A stretch of 64,000 nucleotides of DNA from Persicaria tinctoria (Eukaryota > Streptophyta > Magnoliopsida > Caryophyllales > Polygonaceae). Numbering within the stretch: the stretch's first letter is position 1; the number at the start of each line of letters is the position of its first letter. Made by a program: the position numbers and the translations under genes. The notes beneath the pieces are model-generated. The model was not told the origin of the DNA. It did no database searches and saw nothing but the letters and a program-made list of their open reading frames with translations. Shown here piece by piece: positions 46,064 to 59,020 of the stretch. The DNA is taken from NCBI GenBank assembly GCA_037127255.1, contig JBANSL010000004.1:77156127-77220126 (forward strand). Reading direction: 5' to 3'.

Positions 46064-49000
46064 CTACGAAAGTGCATCCTTGTTAAGCATCCCAATCTCT
46101 CGTCTAATGAAGGTGAACCTGTCCTCTGCCAAAGGCTTAGTAAAAATGTCAGCCCATTGATAATTAGTAGAAATAAAAGATATGGACACATCACCTTTTT
46201 CAACATGATCTCTAATGAAATGATGCCTTACATCAATACGTTTGGTCCTTGAATGCTGAACAGGATTCTTAGTGATGGATATGGCACTTGTATTGTAACA
46301 CTTAATTGGAATACCTTTGAGGTTAATGCCAAGATCTCGCATTTGTTGAGCTATCCAAAGGATTTGGGAGCAACAGGCTCCAGCTGCAATGTATTCGGCT
46401 TCTGCAGTGGATAGAGCAACTGAGTTTTGCTTCTTTGAGTGCCAACTGATCAAAGATGCTCCTAAGAATTGGCAACATCCTGATGTGCTCTACCTATCCA
46501 CCTTGTAGCCTGCAAAATCTGCATCAGAATATCCAATTAAAGTGAAATCCTTTTGCTTTGGGTACCATAGTCCAAGCTCCTTAGTGCCATTGAGATATCA
46601 AAAGATCCTCTTCACAGCCACGAGGTGAGATTCTTTAGGATCAGCTTGAAACCTAGCACACATGCAAACACTAAACATGATGTCAGGTCTACTAGCTGTG
46701 AGATATAATAAAGATCCAATCATTCCTCGATACTCCTTTTGATTGACACTTGTTCCAGTCTTGTCTTGATCTAGAGACAATGTTGAGTTCATGGGAGTCT
46801 TGGCTGCCTTGGATTGATCCATCTTGAACTTCTTCAAGAGATCCTTAGTGTACTTGCTTTGATTGACAAAGATCCCTTTCTTGGATTGATGAACTTGTAA
46901 TCCCAAAAAGAAGTTGAGTTCACCCATCAAGCTAATCTCAAATTCACTGCACATGATGTCAGAAAATTCCTTGCACAAAGATGTGTTAGTAGCACCAAAT
47001 AATATATCATCAACATAAATTTGAATAACCAAAATGTCCTTTCCTTTGGTCTTGATAAAAAGAGTATTGTCGATCAACCCTCTTTTAAAATCATTTTCTA
47101 AAAGATATTTTGACAAACGCTCAAACCAAGCTCTTGGGGCTTGTTTCAAACCATAAAGCGCCTTGTCAAGTTTATAAACATGATTGGGAAATTCTGAACT
47201 TTCAAAACCTGGGGGTTGAGCCACATAAACTTCTTCCTCTAAGAAACCATTGAGAAAAGCACACTTGACATCCATTTGATATAACTTTATGCTCATAAAA
47301 GATGCAAATGCTAATAAAATACGAATGGCTTCAAGCCTGGCTACGGGAGTAAAGGTCTCCTCGTAATCAATACCTTCCTCTTGATTGTAGCCTTGAGCAA
47401 CAAGCCGTGCCTTGTTCCTCACAACCTTGCCATTCTCATCTAGCTTGTTTCGAAACACCCATCGAGTGCCAATGACTGATTGATGCTTTGGCCTAGGCTT
47501 CAAGGTCCAGACTTTGTTCCTTTCAAATTCGTTAAGCTCACTTTGCATAGCAATGATCCAGTCTGGCTCCTGAAGTGCCTCATCTACCTTCTTTGGCTCA
47601 ATAAGAGAAACAAACGCGTGAAAAGCACAAAGATCTTTAAGTTTAGAACGAGTTTGAACACTAGAAGTAGGGTCAAAAATGATATCCTTTAATGAGTGTG
47701 ATGAGGAGTATTTGAATTTCCTTTTGCTAGTCTCAGCTCCTTGATTTGTCACACTTGTAGGATTGACTGGTAGTATATCTGACTCCGTGGTCCTGTTAGG
47801 TTCAGTTACAGTAGTTTCTGACGTCTCAACACTGTTGGATTGGACACCAAGGGCTTTGGACAAATCTTCAACACCTTGGGCCAATTCTTCAGTGTTAAGA
47901 ATCGGTTCCTGCATGTTCCTCTTCTCTGTGTTCTTGGTAGTAGCAACATCACCTTCCTCGTTCTCTTCATGAATGTTAAGATCTATATCTGCAACACTTT
48001 CACTCAAAGCACCATCATTGCATTCATCAAAGATAACATGTATACTTTCTTCAACAACCTGGGTCCTTTTATTGAAGATTCTATAAGCTTTGCTACTCGA
48101 GGAATAGCCAAGAAATATACCTTCATCACTACGCGCATCAAATTTCCCAAGGTTATATTTTCCATTGTTATGAACAAAACAAGTACAGCCAAAGGGTTTA
48201 AAATAAGATATAAGTGGTTTGCGGCCTTTGAAAAGTTCATAAGGAGTTTTCTTTAAGATAGAACGAATAAGACAACGATTTAAAATGTATTTAGCTGTGT
48301 TAACAGCTTCAGCCCAATAGGTTTTAGGTAATGCATTTTCTAAAAGCATAGTCCTGGCCATATCCTCTAAGGTGCAGTTCTTGCGTTCCACAACCCCGTT
48401 TTGTTGAGGTATCCTAGGAGCAGAAAAGTTATGGGAGATGCCATATTTAGCAGAAAACAAATCAAATTGAAGTTGATCAAACTCCCTACCATGATCACTC
48501 CGAATAGACACTATGGGCTCATTTCTTAAAGTTTGCAACTCCTTACAAAGTTTTGAAAACTCAAATAAGGCCTCTGATTTTTCTTTTAAAAATGCAACCC
48601 AAGTATATCTTGAAAAATCATCGACAACAACTAGCATGTACTTTTTACCATTGGGAGATTTGACTCGCATAGGACCACATAAATCCATATGTAAAAGTTC
48701 AAGGGGTCTAGAAGAACTTACAACCTTTTTGGGTTTGAAGGAGCTACGTGTTTGTTTACCTCGTGTGCATGCATTGCACATATCAATACCTTTGAAGTCC
48801 ATTTCAGGTAGCCCTCTTACAAGCCCTTTGGACACAAGCTTCTGTAGTGTATGTGGACTCACATGACCAAGTCTCCTGTGCCAAAGCTTTGGATCGTCCA
48901 TCAAAGCCTTTAGACAAGTTAAGTTTCCTTGTGCCACTTGATCAGCATTTACGGCGTATATATTGTTGTAACGGTATGCAGTCAATATAACTTCACATGT

Positions 49001-49321
49001 CTCATCTCTGCACACTATACATCTTTTCTTGTTAAATCTGACATTGTTACCACTATCACATAATTGAGAGACACTAAGCAGATTATACTTCAAACCATTA
49101 ACAAGATAGACATTTTTAATACTATGGCTGGAATCACTTCCAACACTACCAATACCAACGATGTCACATTTTCCTTTGTCACCAAGAGTGATTGTTCCCG
49201 TGGATTGCTCCTTTAGATCATGAAAGAGAGAGCTCTTCCCACTCATATGCCTCGAGCATCCACTATCAATAATCCATTTGTGTTCTTTCACCTTGGTGAT
49301 CTCCTGCAAAACAAACATCAA
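46064..49321 (-). pseudogene. pol: Copia Pol (protease, integrase, RT, RNase H), two nonsense codons
   Basis: One minus-strand frame ending at 46064. Protease: [16 protein letters not shown]-pre-integrase: [18 protein letters not shown] with CNAC. Integrase core: [16 protein letters not shown] and NGVVERKN supply the D, D, E residues. Reverse transcriptase: [39 protein letters not shown] and the catalytic IYVDDILFG. RNase H: SALSTAEAEY-type segment as VALSTAEAEYIAAG, and DIFTKPLAEDRF at the end. In-frame stops at 46598-46600 (arginine codon in homologues) and near 46493 separate RT from RNase H. The frame starts in a different phase from gag and overlaps its stop by a few bases. Confidence 0.93.
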
Positions 49322-51117
49322 CCTTTGTGGCTAAACCAATAAGCAAATTTGGATCCATTGTTGGGGTAAACCATGTTTGGTAAAATAGTGCCTTTGGGGA
49401 CCCAAACTTGTGTTATCCGTTCTTTTCTCAAATGAACAGGAAATGTATTGCGAATAATATAAGGATCCTTTCTTCTATATGGGCAGGTCTCTTTTACATG
49501 TCCCTTTCTGGCACAATGGTGACATATAGGAGAGGTTCTGCTTCCTTTTGCCTTTACAAAAGTGGTAATGTGTTGCTTCTTTAAAGACTTTGGATTGTAA
49601 CCAATACCACTTTTGTTTAGAGAGTTTTGTTGCTCACCCAACATCTTATCGAGAGTGCCTTTGGATTTGGTAAAACTTATGAGAGCTGTCTGTTGGTCTA
49701 GAATCTTATTATTCAGGGAGATCTTCTCCTTTTCTAAGTCATGATGCTCATTTCTTAGAGAGGAGAGATCTTGCTTGATTTCATATTTCTCCGTGTCAAG
49801 CGTCTTGACTTTAATGTCAAGACCTGAATAAGAAGCTTCAAGACCTTTGACCCTCATAGACAGATCCTCAATAGTTCTTTCCTGGTCCACAGTTCTCTTA
49901 ATAAGAATGTTAGTTTGGACAATAAGCTTCTCTTCATTGGCAATCATATTTGAAAGGAATTCCGATAATACCTCTTTTGGACTATCCATAAGTTCTCTTA
50001 CAGTAGCTTCAAGCTTTTCATCGTGGGATTCATCTTCTGAGGCCATGAGACAAATGTTGGCCTTCTCATCATCGGAGTCAGAGTCGGAATCACTCCAAGT
50101 AGCCACCATGGCTTTCTTCTTCTATTTGTCACCTTTCTTGGGCTGGCTCTTTGTCTTTTGAGGGCAGTCCTTCACAAGATGATCTGTTTCACCACATTCA
50201 AAACAAGACAACGGTTTAGTCTTCTTTTCATACTTGTTGTATTGAGGCTTACCTCGAAATTTTGAAGACTCTGATCCATCCTTGTTGTTGAATTGTTTCT
50301 TCATTTTGAGAATTCTAGCAAGGACTCTTGTGATAAGAGCAAAAGGATCATCCTCATCGTCATCCTCATCTTCGGAATCAGATCCATCCTTGGACTCATC
50401 ATTCTTAGACTTGAGTGCCAAGTTCTTAGTGCTAGCTAGAAGTTCTCAATCGTCTTCATTAAGGATCATCTCATGCGTCATCAGCTTTCCAAGAAGGTCG
50501 TCAAGGGGTAGAGTGGTGAGGTCCTGGGCTTCCTCTATAGCTGTTACTTTTGGACCCCATTTCTCCTTTGGAAGGCACCTCAGTATCTTCCTTACTTTAT
50601 CAACGTTGGTAAAGCTCTTGCCGAGAGAGTCAAGGTGGTTGGTGATTTCTGTGAATCGCGTGAACATGGCCTTGATTGACTCATCAGACTTCATCTTAAA
50701 GAGCCCATACTTTCGAAGGAAGATGCTGATCTTGGTGTCTTTCACTTGGCTCGTTCCTTCATAGGTGACAACCAACTTGTCCCAAATCTCTTTAGCTGAC
50801 CTACAAGAAGAAATACGGTTAAACTCATCAGTGCTAAGACCACAATAAAGTAAGTTAATAACCCTGTAGTTTTTGGAGATGGTTTCAAGATCTGCTTGGT
50901 TGTATTCAGACTCCTTCTTTGCAACTTTGGTGTCATTTGGTCCATCCTTCTCTGGAATCTTCGGACCATTCTCTATAATGTTCCAAAGCTCTAGATCTTG
51001 GTCTATGATGAACATCTGCATCAAAGATCTCCAGTGGACAAAGTTGTTTCCTACAAAGAGTGGCGGTCTGCTTGTGGACCTTCCCTGTGCAAATCCTCCG
51101 CTTGTTTCACCAGACAT
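49318..51117 (-). pseudogene. gag: Copia Gag, two nonsense codons
   Basis: About 600 codons from ATG 51117 (MSGETSGGFAQGRSTSRPPL). The N-terminal part has the Copia Gag (UBN2-type) features WRSLMQMFIIDQDLELWNII and EIWDKLVVTYEG. An acidic stretch (SDSEDEDDDEDD) precedes zinc knuckle CFECGETDHLVKDC; then come a long coiled coil (about 49640-49950) and a second knuckle CHHCARKGHVKETC. Stops at 50446-50448 and 50122-50124 interrupt it. The unusual length and two knuckles fit the Sirevirus group. Confidence 0.88.
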
Positions 51118-51160
51118 GATCGAAAACTCACAAGATTGTTAGATAAAAAACAGTGAGTAA

Positions 51161-51173
51161 AGCTCTGATACCA
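51161..51173 (-). other. Primer binding site (tRNA-Met), Copia element
   Basis: On the minus strand TGGTATCAGAGCT, the standard plant Copia site complementary to initiator tRNA-Met, two bases from the LTR end. Confidence 0.95.
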
Positions 51174-51175
51174 AT

Positions 51176-52179
51176 TGAATGTTCGATAAAGTAAAAACAA
51201 TGTAATAAGAAATACTCTAGAAGGGGGGGGTGAATAGAGTATGCCCGTTTTTCGCAGAAAGTCTCAAGACTTTTCGAGCACGTACCAAAACCTTTGAGAT
51301 AAACCTGAATCACAAAGTTAAACAATTCGAACCAAGTGCGGAAATAAGGTAAAGGAAATAAGTAAAGAACACGAGTAATTGTTTACGAGGTTCAGCGCAA
51401 CTTGGCCTACGTCCCCGCCTAGGGTTCTTCCACAACCCTAGGATTCAAAGGCTTTATTGATTGCTTAGCTTAGGATCCTAATAGCTAATCAAGAAGCCTC
51501 TCTCCTATACAATTGCAATCTAGTCAACTCACGTTCCCTTGGAGTCCTAGACAAATCTAGAAGAGCCCCACCTCTCTCAGCTATCTAGTACAATCCTCTA
51601 ACTCTCGCAAATCAATAGCCTAGTGCAACTTCCCGAGTTATAAACTCTCGAGTAACACTTGAAATAAATATATCCTATAAGCTCATAGTGACTCTCAAAG
51701 GCTTTGAAATAAACAACAAACTCTTGAGCGCTTAGCAGAGAGACACTTGGAAGACAGATCGCATGAATGAATGAAAGCTCGTGTGTAACACTCGTATCTC
51801 TGTCTTCTCCTTCCTTTCCTTTATATGAGAGCATGCAGCGTGAGGATCTTCAACACCAGATCTCCAACGGCTCCTTTTGAATCAGGCTTTGATCTTGGAT
51901 CTTCTATTTAAGGATACTTCGAAGTCATGATCTAATTTTGAACTGATCTCCTCAACATGTATAAGGAAGGATGAAATCTCGAATATACTTCCTGAAATGG
52001 TTAGTCATACATATATATATAATATAATGGAAGTATATAATAAGATAAAATAATATACGAATAATAAAGATAGGTTTTGTATTTCATCAACTGTTAACGC
52101 TCCAAGGCCTTTGGCACAAACATCCTGTCAAAGCCTTTGAAACATCTATTCCGATTTTCATCAAGGGAGGGAGTTATCA
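51176..52179 (-). repeat. 5' LTR of the Copia element
   Basis: 1,004 bp, TGAATGTTCG to gagttatca, followed by CAAAC. A TATA-like box lies on the minus strand near 51817 (catataaagg). Nearly identical to the split partner LTR. Confidence 0.93.
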
Positions 52180-52184
52180 CAAAC

Positions 52185-52315
52185 AATTAGTAACGAGGTG
52201 TCGTGAAACGTAAGATAGGTCCGCGACGGGGATAGATATATATATATATATACAAAAATTAATAAATACACAAAATAAAGAAATAAACTTGATTCCCCGG
52301 CAACGGCGCCAATTT
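52185..52315 (-). other. Leader and tRNA-Asp primer site of E3
   Basis: 52295-52311 is an exact tRNA-Asp 3' end. A (TA)n tract lies at about 52229-52251. The rest joins the E3 ORF across the Copia insertion. Confidence 0.85.
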
Positions 52316-53993
52316 TGACAGAGGTAAAAGTCGTTGATTTACCTCGTCAAAAATAATTCTCAAACAAACAAACTAGTATAGTATGCAAGTAAGGGGTCGA
52401 ACCCTAGAGAATCAAGTATTTCTAAATATTGTGTATTTATCAATATAAAAAGAGAAGATTTTTATGAATGAAAATAAAAGAAAATAATATTGACAAAAGC
52501 AAATAAAAGATAGAAGAAAAGCGTTTCCACCTACAAGTTCTCGACTTTGGTTGGTTTTATCGATCATCGAATCCTTTTCAAGTTATTATCTTTTCCTACG
52601 AATTCGTCCCGTCTTGGTTTAAGTAGATTAAAAGTCCTATTAGTCCAATTAATCCCTTACACCTCAATGCAACCCTAACACGGTCAAGATTTAACAAAGA
52701 GATAGCAAATAGTCCCAAGAACTTGAGCATATAAATAACACCAATTAAACACGGTAAATCGATGTTTAAGATATATGTCAACTCCCTACATAATCATGCT
52801 TCAAACACGGAATCCACAATCTTATGCGTGCTACTACGGAAATAACACAAATACGAAAGTATTAAATCCTAGCATGAAATCAATATTGTCAAGGTCGCGA
52901 ATCAAGATAACATCAATAACATAATCAATATCACACAAAGAAGTTGAAATAACTAAAGAGGAAAAATAACTTAAATTAGAAACTCACAAACCACCAACCA
53001 AGTCTCGAAAGTGTAGGTGAAAACTAGAAAATTAGCCAAATATGTCTTACCTAAACTTTCTTCTCTTCAATGGTTATTTCTCTACTTGAATCCATAGAAA
53101 TTTAATCCTAAAACATCCTATTTATAAGCCTAAAGTCTTGCATAAATAAGGTAAAAGATAGACAAATAAGATAGAAACTTCCTGAAAACACTAGCTAAAA
53201 GATAGACTTTCCATATACAGTCCGGAGTCATTTTCGCTGGCAGCGAATAGAATTTCTCTAGCAGCAAATGGCCTTAATTAAGCTACTGTTGGATTTTCGC
53301 TACCACCTCGCTACCACACTCGCTGGAAGCGAAGGTCCATGCCTTAGAATATTTTCAAGCTTCTTCGATTCCATCGTTTTCGCTTCCGCGAGTTCACCAT
53401 TCCGCTGACGCGAGAGTCTCCATTCGTTGTCGTGAAAGCTTACATCCGCTGCAGCGAATCCGGTCGTCCGCTGAAGCGACTCCATTCGCTGGCAGTGACT
53501 CATGTTGCTTGCTCGTTGACTCTGGGTTGACTCGAGTCGCTGGCAGCGAGTTTCCATTCGCTGGCAGGGAGACATGCTGGCACCAGGACATCCTCCTGTT
53601 GCCTGCACTCGCTGGCAGCGAGATCCCATTCGCTGGCAGCGAGAAGTGCTGGCTCCTGGACCTGCTCCCACTGATTCCACTTGCTGGCGACAAGATCCCA
53701 TTCGCTGGCAGCGACAGATGCCTAGAAGCTTGTTTTCTCTTCAATCTCCTCTCGTTCTTTCTTGACCCTTTTCTTTCTTTCCTTAGCTTGCTTTCTTGAC
53801 CTGACTTGGACATGTTGTTCACCTTTCCTTTGCTTTCCACCATGTCGGATCTACGATTCTGCACAATTCAACCAAAATAGCGTAGATTCCGAACTTTGCC
53901 ACGAAAAGAGTTTAATCTAAGTTGACACTAAACATGCGTATTCTACAATGCAAATGCATCTAAACTACCCTATAATGCCCATTAGAAATTTCA
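52316..53993 (-). repeat. 5' LTR of E3
   Basis: 1.68 kb. It retains about 120 bases (near 52530-52650) missing from the other LTR and ends aaatttca, where the other ends aaatgtgtattatca. The palindrome cluster is at 53232-53720. Confidence 0.88.
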
Positions 53994-53998
53994 TATGC

Positions 53999-54315
53999 AT
54001 ATGAGCATGCGTTGGAAAGCTCCTTTTAAGGGCTACAACTTTCATGAAGATACCAGAGCTTGATTTGGAATGATGAATGGCGAAAAGTGGGTTTTCCTCC
54101 AGCTGCACCATCCTTAGCTTCTTCATGACTTTCCTTTAAGCTCTAAAGTGCGTCTAATTTCTGCGAAATATAACAAAAACTTGTGTAGACCTCCGTAATT
54201 GGAAAATAAACATAAACTACACAAATTTTGTACTATTCTAACCCAAATGTATGAAAATGCATGCAGAAATTGTTATAAAAGGGAGTATAAAATATGGCAA
54301 ATTAGGCTCACAACA
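53999..54315 (-). mobile_element. LTR2 of E2 (5' LTR), right segment
   Basis: Completes 27082-28490 and ends ggctcacaaca. The next bases, ACAAG, are the presumed target duplication, but the matching copy on the left side of E2 is lost in the hybrid LTR. Confidence 0.8.
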
Positions 54316-55230
54316 ACAAGCTCTATTGCTCCTATCTTTACCTTTTGCTAGATTGATAAGGGCATGATGCTCACGCTTGCACCTAGATCACACAACGCCT
54401 CATATTTATATTGTCCAAATCCCACAGTAATAGAGAACTTACCAGGGTCAGGTCTCTTCTCAGGGAAATCCATCCGTTTGCATTCACTGGCGATTTCTGT
54501 AATGGATCGCTTGTTGCTAAGGATCTCCTTGAGGAACATGACACATGCAGGAATCTCCTGAAGAGATTCTGTAAAAGGAATTGAAACATTTAAATCTTGA
54601 AGCATCTTAACAAAACGTTTAAACCTACCTGCAGTGGGATCTTTCAGCGCTTTGGAAGGGAAAGGAAGCGTCTATTTTTGCTTTAGAGTGGAATCAACTG
54701 TCGGAGTTGCTGCAGACGGGTCGGCATCGACTGGGGGTGACTTGATATCGACTATATGTTGGTTGATATCGACCTGGTTCTGGTCGACTTCGAGCTCCTT
54801 GGTCGATTTCTGGGTTGCTGGTGCCGACGGGTTTATATCGACCTGAGGGTGGTCGATATCGACCAGGTGTTGGTCGATATCGACCTGTTGTCCAACACCA
54901 TTGTTTGCTTTCCCGACCTCTATTTCATGCAGTTCGTGACCGCTTCTGAGCTTTACAGCAACGACATGTCCGTGCTGCCCGTTAGGATTTGAATATGTAT
55001 GCCCAGGGAGCTTTCCTGATGGTTGTGGGATCTGCGCCGCGAGTTGACCCAATTGGGTCTCCATGCTCTTCTTCCAAATGTCCATCTCCCCAAATCGTGC
55101 ATTGAGTATGTGGGGTTGAGTCTGGATGGCGCTGTTGGATTATCGCTGCTGTATTTGGTTTCTTCTCATCTCATCGAGGATTATTTGTAGATCATCTTTT
55201 CGATGGTCCATCTCTAGATGTCCTGGAGCT
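54316..55230 (-). pseudogene. Gag-Pro fragment G, host of both E2 and E5
   Basis: The minus-strand frame from 55225 to 54316 covers the end of Gag, a linker (about 54690-54915) rich in VDID and VDIN from repeated gatatcgac words, and the protease start with ALCDLGASVSIMP near 54390. In-frame TAGs lie near 54345 and 54672. The frame runs straight into LTR2 in the protease on one side and into the LTR of E5 in late Gag on the other, so both are insertions. Sequence identity to Y, E1 and E5 is clearly lower, so G belongs to an older, divergent subfamily. Confidence 0.82.
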
Positions 55231-57523
55231 TGTTGTTGCAGGAGTAGGTCAATGTATTGAAATAAATATAAAATCAAGATCAAACTGACTTCCCTGTCTC
55301 AGCAAATAAATACAAGACTTCCTCCCGTTGTAGTAAGACTAAAGTCAGGATCGAATCCACGAGGAAGCACGTCAGCGGTTCTCAGGTAGCTGTAAATTCT
55401 CACAGACAAAGCAGCAGAAAAGACAGAAACAAATAAACCCGGCAAGGGCAACTAAAGAAATAAAGCAAAGAAAAGTAAAGAACAAAGCAAAGCAGAAACT
55501 AAAAGCAAGGACACAGAAGCTACTCGATCTCGAGTAGCTGTCCTCTATCTCGACAAGACAGTAATGAAAACAGAAAACAGAAAAGAAGGCAAACAACTCG
55601 ACCAAAGTTCTCCTCGACCTCGACAAGAGGTACTCGATCTCGACAAGGAATGTAAAGACAGGAACTTTAAATCGACAAAAACAGAAAAATCACAACTCGA
55701 CCTAGACGAAGCCCTACTCGATCTCGACCACAGCTTACTCGAGATCGACAAGCACTACTCTATGTCGACAAGAAACAGAAAAAGACAGAAAACTGTAAAT
55801 TGCAGAAATTAAACACAGAACTCAGAATTTCGATAAACTCAATATATTAAAAGACTTCCAAAGCCAGGGTATCAACACCACAACGATAACCATGCAAAAC
55901 AACACATAAAGGCATAAAAGATCATGCTTTCCATCAAATAACTTTCGTTATTAACAACTAGGCATATAGAGGCTCTCGCATAAATCCTAATTGTTACTAA
56001 CCCTTTTTCACATAATTAATCCAAGTTGCATTAAGATCACTTTCGCTTCAATAACACAAACAAGGATCACCTTCAACTCTCGCAAAAGAATCATGCTCTT
56101 ATGGATAGAAGATGAATCGCAAAAAAATCTGACCTTTATCGCATTGCCTCACATGGGCACCGTCGGGCTCACCCCCAGCCCCAGAAGTGGGTGGACTACT
56201 CACGCCTCATTGCAATCGCAGACATCTTTGATGAAAAGAAATAAACTTGCATAAAAACTAAATTCAAAGCCTTTACAATCCTGGCAATCAACTCTCGCAG
56301 AAAGCCAAAACCCTAAAAACCTTAGAACTCCTAAAACTCTGAATGGAACTAACTAACTGTCTCTGAAATTGGATGATTGAAAAACCAGCCCCATGGGCTT
56401 TATTTATAGCCTTCATTCCCTAGCTAATCTAGGAAAGAAGATATCTATCTATATCTAAAAGGCTTAAAAGGTAAATAAAAGACATAAGGGAATTAAATCA
56501 ACTAGGAAAAGATAAAACTAATTAGGTATGTCTTCATGATGTGATAGATCTTGTCTCCCATGGATAAAACTTGATGGATGTAGGATAGATCTTGGCCAAG
56601 TCTGGATAGAAGCTTCCGCCTTCGGCATCAAGGAACTCCAATCCTACTCGAACAAGGCTCGTCGAGAAGTTTCTGGAACACAGCTCTACTCGACCTCGAC
56701 AAGGTCTCGTCGACCTCGATAAGGTCTCGTCGACCTCGAGTAGGGTTCTTGTCGGCTGGACTCCTCGGGTGGCTTCTGCTCGATGTGGCTCGGACATGGT
56801 CACTGATGCTCGTCGATGTCGAGTAGCCTTTGTCGACCTCGAGTAGGGTTAGGTCATCGACAAAGCTTCCTCGGGTTGGTGTGCTCGACTGGCTCGGACC
56901 TGGACTCAAGGTCTTGTCGATCTCGACAAGCCCTAGTCGACCTCGAGTAAGGTTTGCCGACTAGGTCTTCTCGAGTTGCTCTGTCCGCTGGCAGCGGGTG
57001 GCCTCTTCCGCGGCAGCGAGTGGTCCGCTGCAGCGAGTCGAGTCGTTGACAGCGAGTCTCTCCTGGTCGTCCTCGGCTTCGTCCTCGTCTCCTCTCCTTG
57101 TCGACTCCGGACATGGCGTCTGGGCTTCGTCGACCTCGACCAGTGCTTGTCGAGATCGAGTAGAGTCCGGAGCTCGGGTTGGTCTGGCTTGCTCGCTCAG
57201 GCTCTGTCGACCAAGGTTGCTCGGCCAGGCTCGTCTATGTCGAGTAAGCCTACTCGAGATCGAGTAGCCTCGACCCTCAGACTTGTTCCACTGCTTTGAC
57301 CTTGGACTTCTGTAACAGTTTTCCGAGCTTTTCCAACCTTCTGTAGAATTGCTGTAAAATGCCTCGATTTCTGCAAATTAAACAGAAATTGGTGTAGATT
57401 CCATAATTTGGCAAATAAACATAAACTACATAGATTCTGTACTATCTTAGCCCAAATGCATAAAATGTATACAGAAATCGATATAAAAGTTACTGTAAAA
57501 CATGGCAGATTCAGCTCACAACA
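55231..57523 (-). repeat. 3' LTR of E5
   Basis: 2,293 bp, TGTTGTTGCAGGAG to cagctcacaaca. Inverted TATA box at 56401-56408. Motif clusters at 55515-55770 and 56690-57270. Confidence 0.93.
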
Positions 57524-59020
57524 AACACCCCATACTTAAGCTTGCTTGTCCTCAAGCAATACTTTTACTTGTCATTCAGGGGAAGAATTCAAACTCTCAA
57601 CATCTTAGATTCATTCTCATATAAACCTGCAATCAATTACCATCCTCGAAAAGGTACTAGTGTCACAGATTCATGCATGTGCAAAATATGTAAAAGCAAC
57701 ATCTACTCACAAAAGGAGGGTTATGCACAAACAATTTATATGACAAAGCATTGATAATCAAGAAGACTTTAATTAAGCTCATGAAGGAGTAGATTGGTAA
57801 AAGGCTAAAAGGTGGGCAATTTCTAGCTATGTGGTGCTTTTGATCCGGGGAAATGGAGTACTTTCCAAACTTGAATTTCATTCCACATTCCTTTTCCATT
57901 TGATTCATCACCTTTCACATTGCTTTTCTTCATACTAATGCTTTTACCTCTCTAACCTCAGCACGGCCTTCTCGCGAGTCGCAAACATGGGTGTCATGAA
58001 TGGCCCTGGATACTTAGTGCTTTGGACTCCTCACAATGTGTCCCATCTCTCCAAACTATTATCTCAGAGAGCAGGGTCAATCTACCTTTATCTCCTGAGG
58101 TGATTGGATTTTCTTTCACTCATTAAATTTTCCATATATTCAAACAATTTCCTTCCAAACTTCAATAATGATCACACAAACACCATATAATTATCTCCAT
58201 AATGTAACATTATTCTCAACATAATCCCCGGATAGGAAATAAGGTAAAGAATGGCAAATATTTAGATCATGTTGAGCAATATTTGAAATAAGGTATATTA
58301 TGGCTTTTGTGATGCATAAGCATAGGTAAGGCTAGGAATTAACAATATGAGCGTTATATGGAAATATAAAGTCCTCCATCATCTTATCATGCAACATGTC
58401 AAAAGCAACTTCAAATTTTACCTCCTTTCATGGTTTTCATCAAAATATGCACTTCATTGTGACTTCCCTTTACTAGGCAATTTCATGCTATATCTCTAAT
58501 GAATCCAATTTTGCATCGTCGAGTTCAATTAAAGCTTCCATGACATTTATTCAAAATTTCAATGGGGGTCCTTTTTTCTCAAATTTTGGAAAACATGCAT
58601 ATAAGCACATAGATCAATAAATGCATTCCAAAATAGCCATGTATAAGCAATTCAAGAATTAAACTCTAAATATGCACAAATAATGTCAAATATGGCAATT
58701 ATGCATAAAGTAAGCCCTTCCCCCACCCCATACTTAAACATTACAGTGTCCTCACTGTATAAAAAACAATGTAAAGGGTAAAGAAAGAAACTCACAAGAC
58801 ATGAGTGCAGAGCCGCCAAATTTCGAATGGAGCACTTCCTAGTCTGAGTATTAATGTAGCTTGGTTCTATCCATTGACCTGAAAAGTAGAAGACATATAC
58901 CCATAATAGCAAAACTAAAAGTGTTCTAAAACCAAAAACAAAACAAAGTCTCAAATGTCCTAAAAAGTCTATGTACAAACTCTAGATTTTATAGTCGCTA
59001 GGCCGACTTTCCATTAATGC
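57524..59020 (-). other. 3' UTR and polypurine tract of E5
   Basis: Same organisation as in E1: tract next to the LTR, second purine tract at about 58715-58732, palindrome tacagtg/cactgta at 58742-58759. Non-coding. Confidence 0.8.

Larger units (their letters stand above)
32982..52179 (-). mobile_element. Copia element, Sirevirus-like, interrupted by E1
   Basis: The LTRs start TGAAT or TGAAG and end GAGTTATCA. It is flanked by CAAAC on both sides (32977-32981 and 52180-52184). The length without E1 is about 9.65 kb. Minus-strand order is LTR, tRNA-Met primer site, gag, pol (protease, integrase, RT, RNase H: the Copia order), then an extra env-like ORF, polypurine tract and LTR. The extra 3' ORF, the two zinc knuckles in a long Gag and the SGCSRHM protease context suggest the Sirevirus lineage. 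All ORFs carry point mutations, so this copy is dead, but it is otherwise complete. Confidence 0.93.
28491..53993 (-). mobile_element. Element E3: non-autonomous LTR retrotransposon (host of the Copia element)
   Basis: LTRs at 28491-30078 and 52316-53993 both start TGACAGAGGTAAAAGTCG. It is inserted in LTR2 of E2, with flanks GATGC (28486-28490) and TATGC (53994-53998), a target duplication with one mismatch. Without the nested Copia element it is about 6.3 kb. The tRNA-Asp primer site (52295-52311) and a polypurine tract (minus strand aagtgtggggga, about 30079-30094) are present. Only one partial ORF is found inside and no polymerase, so it is a non-autonomous, LARD-like element. The LTRs are unrelated in sequence to LTR1-3. 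Confidence 0.88.
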
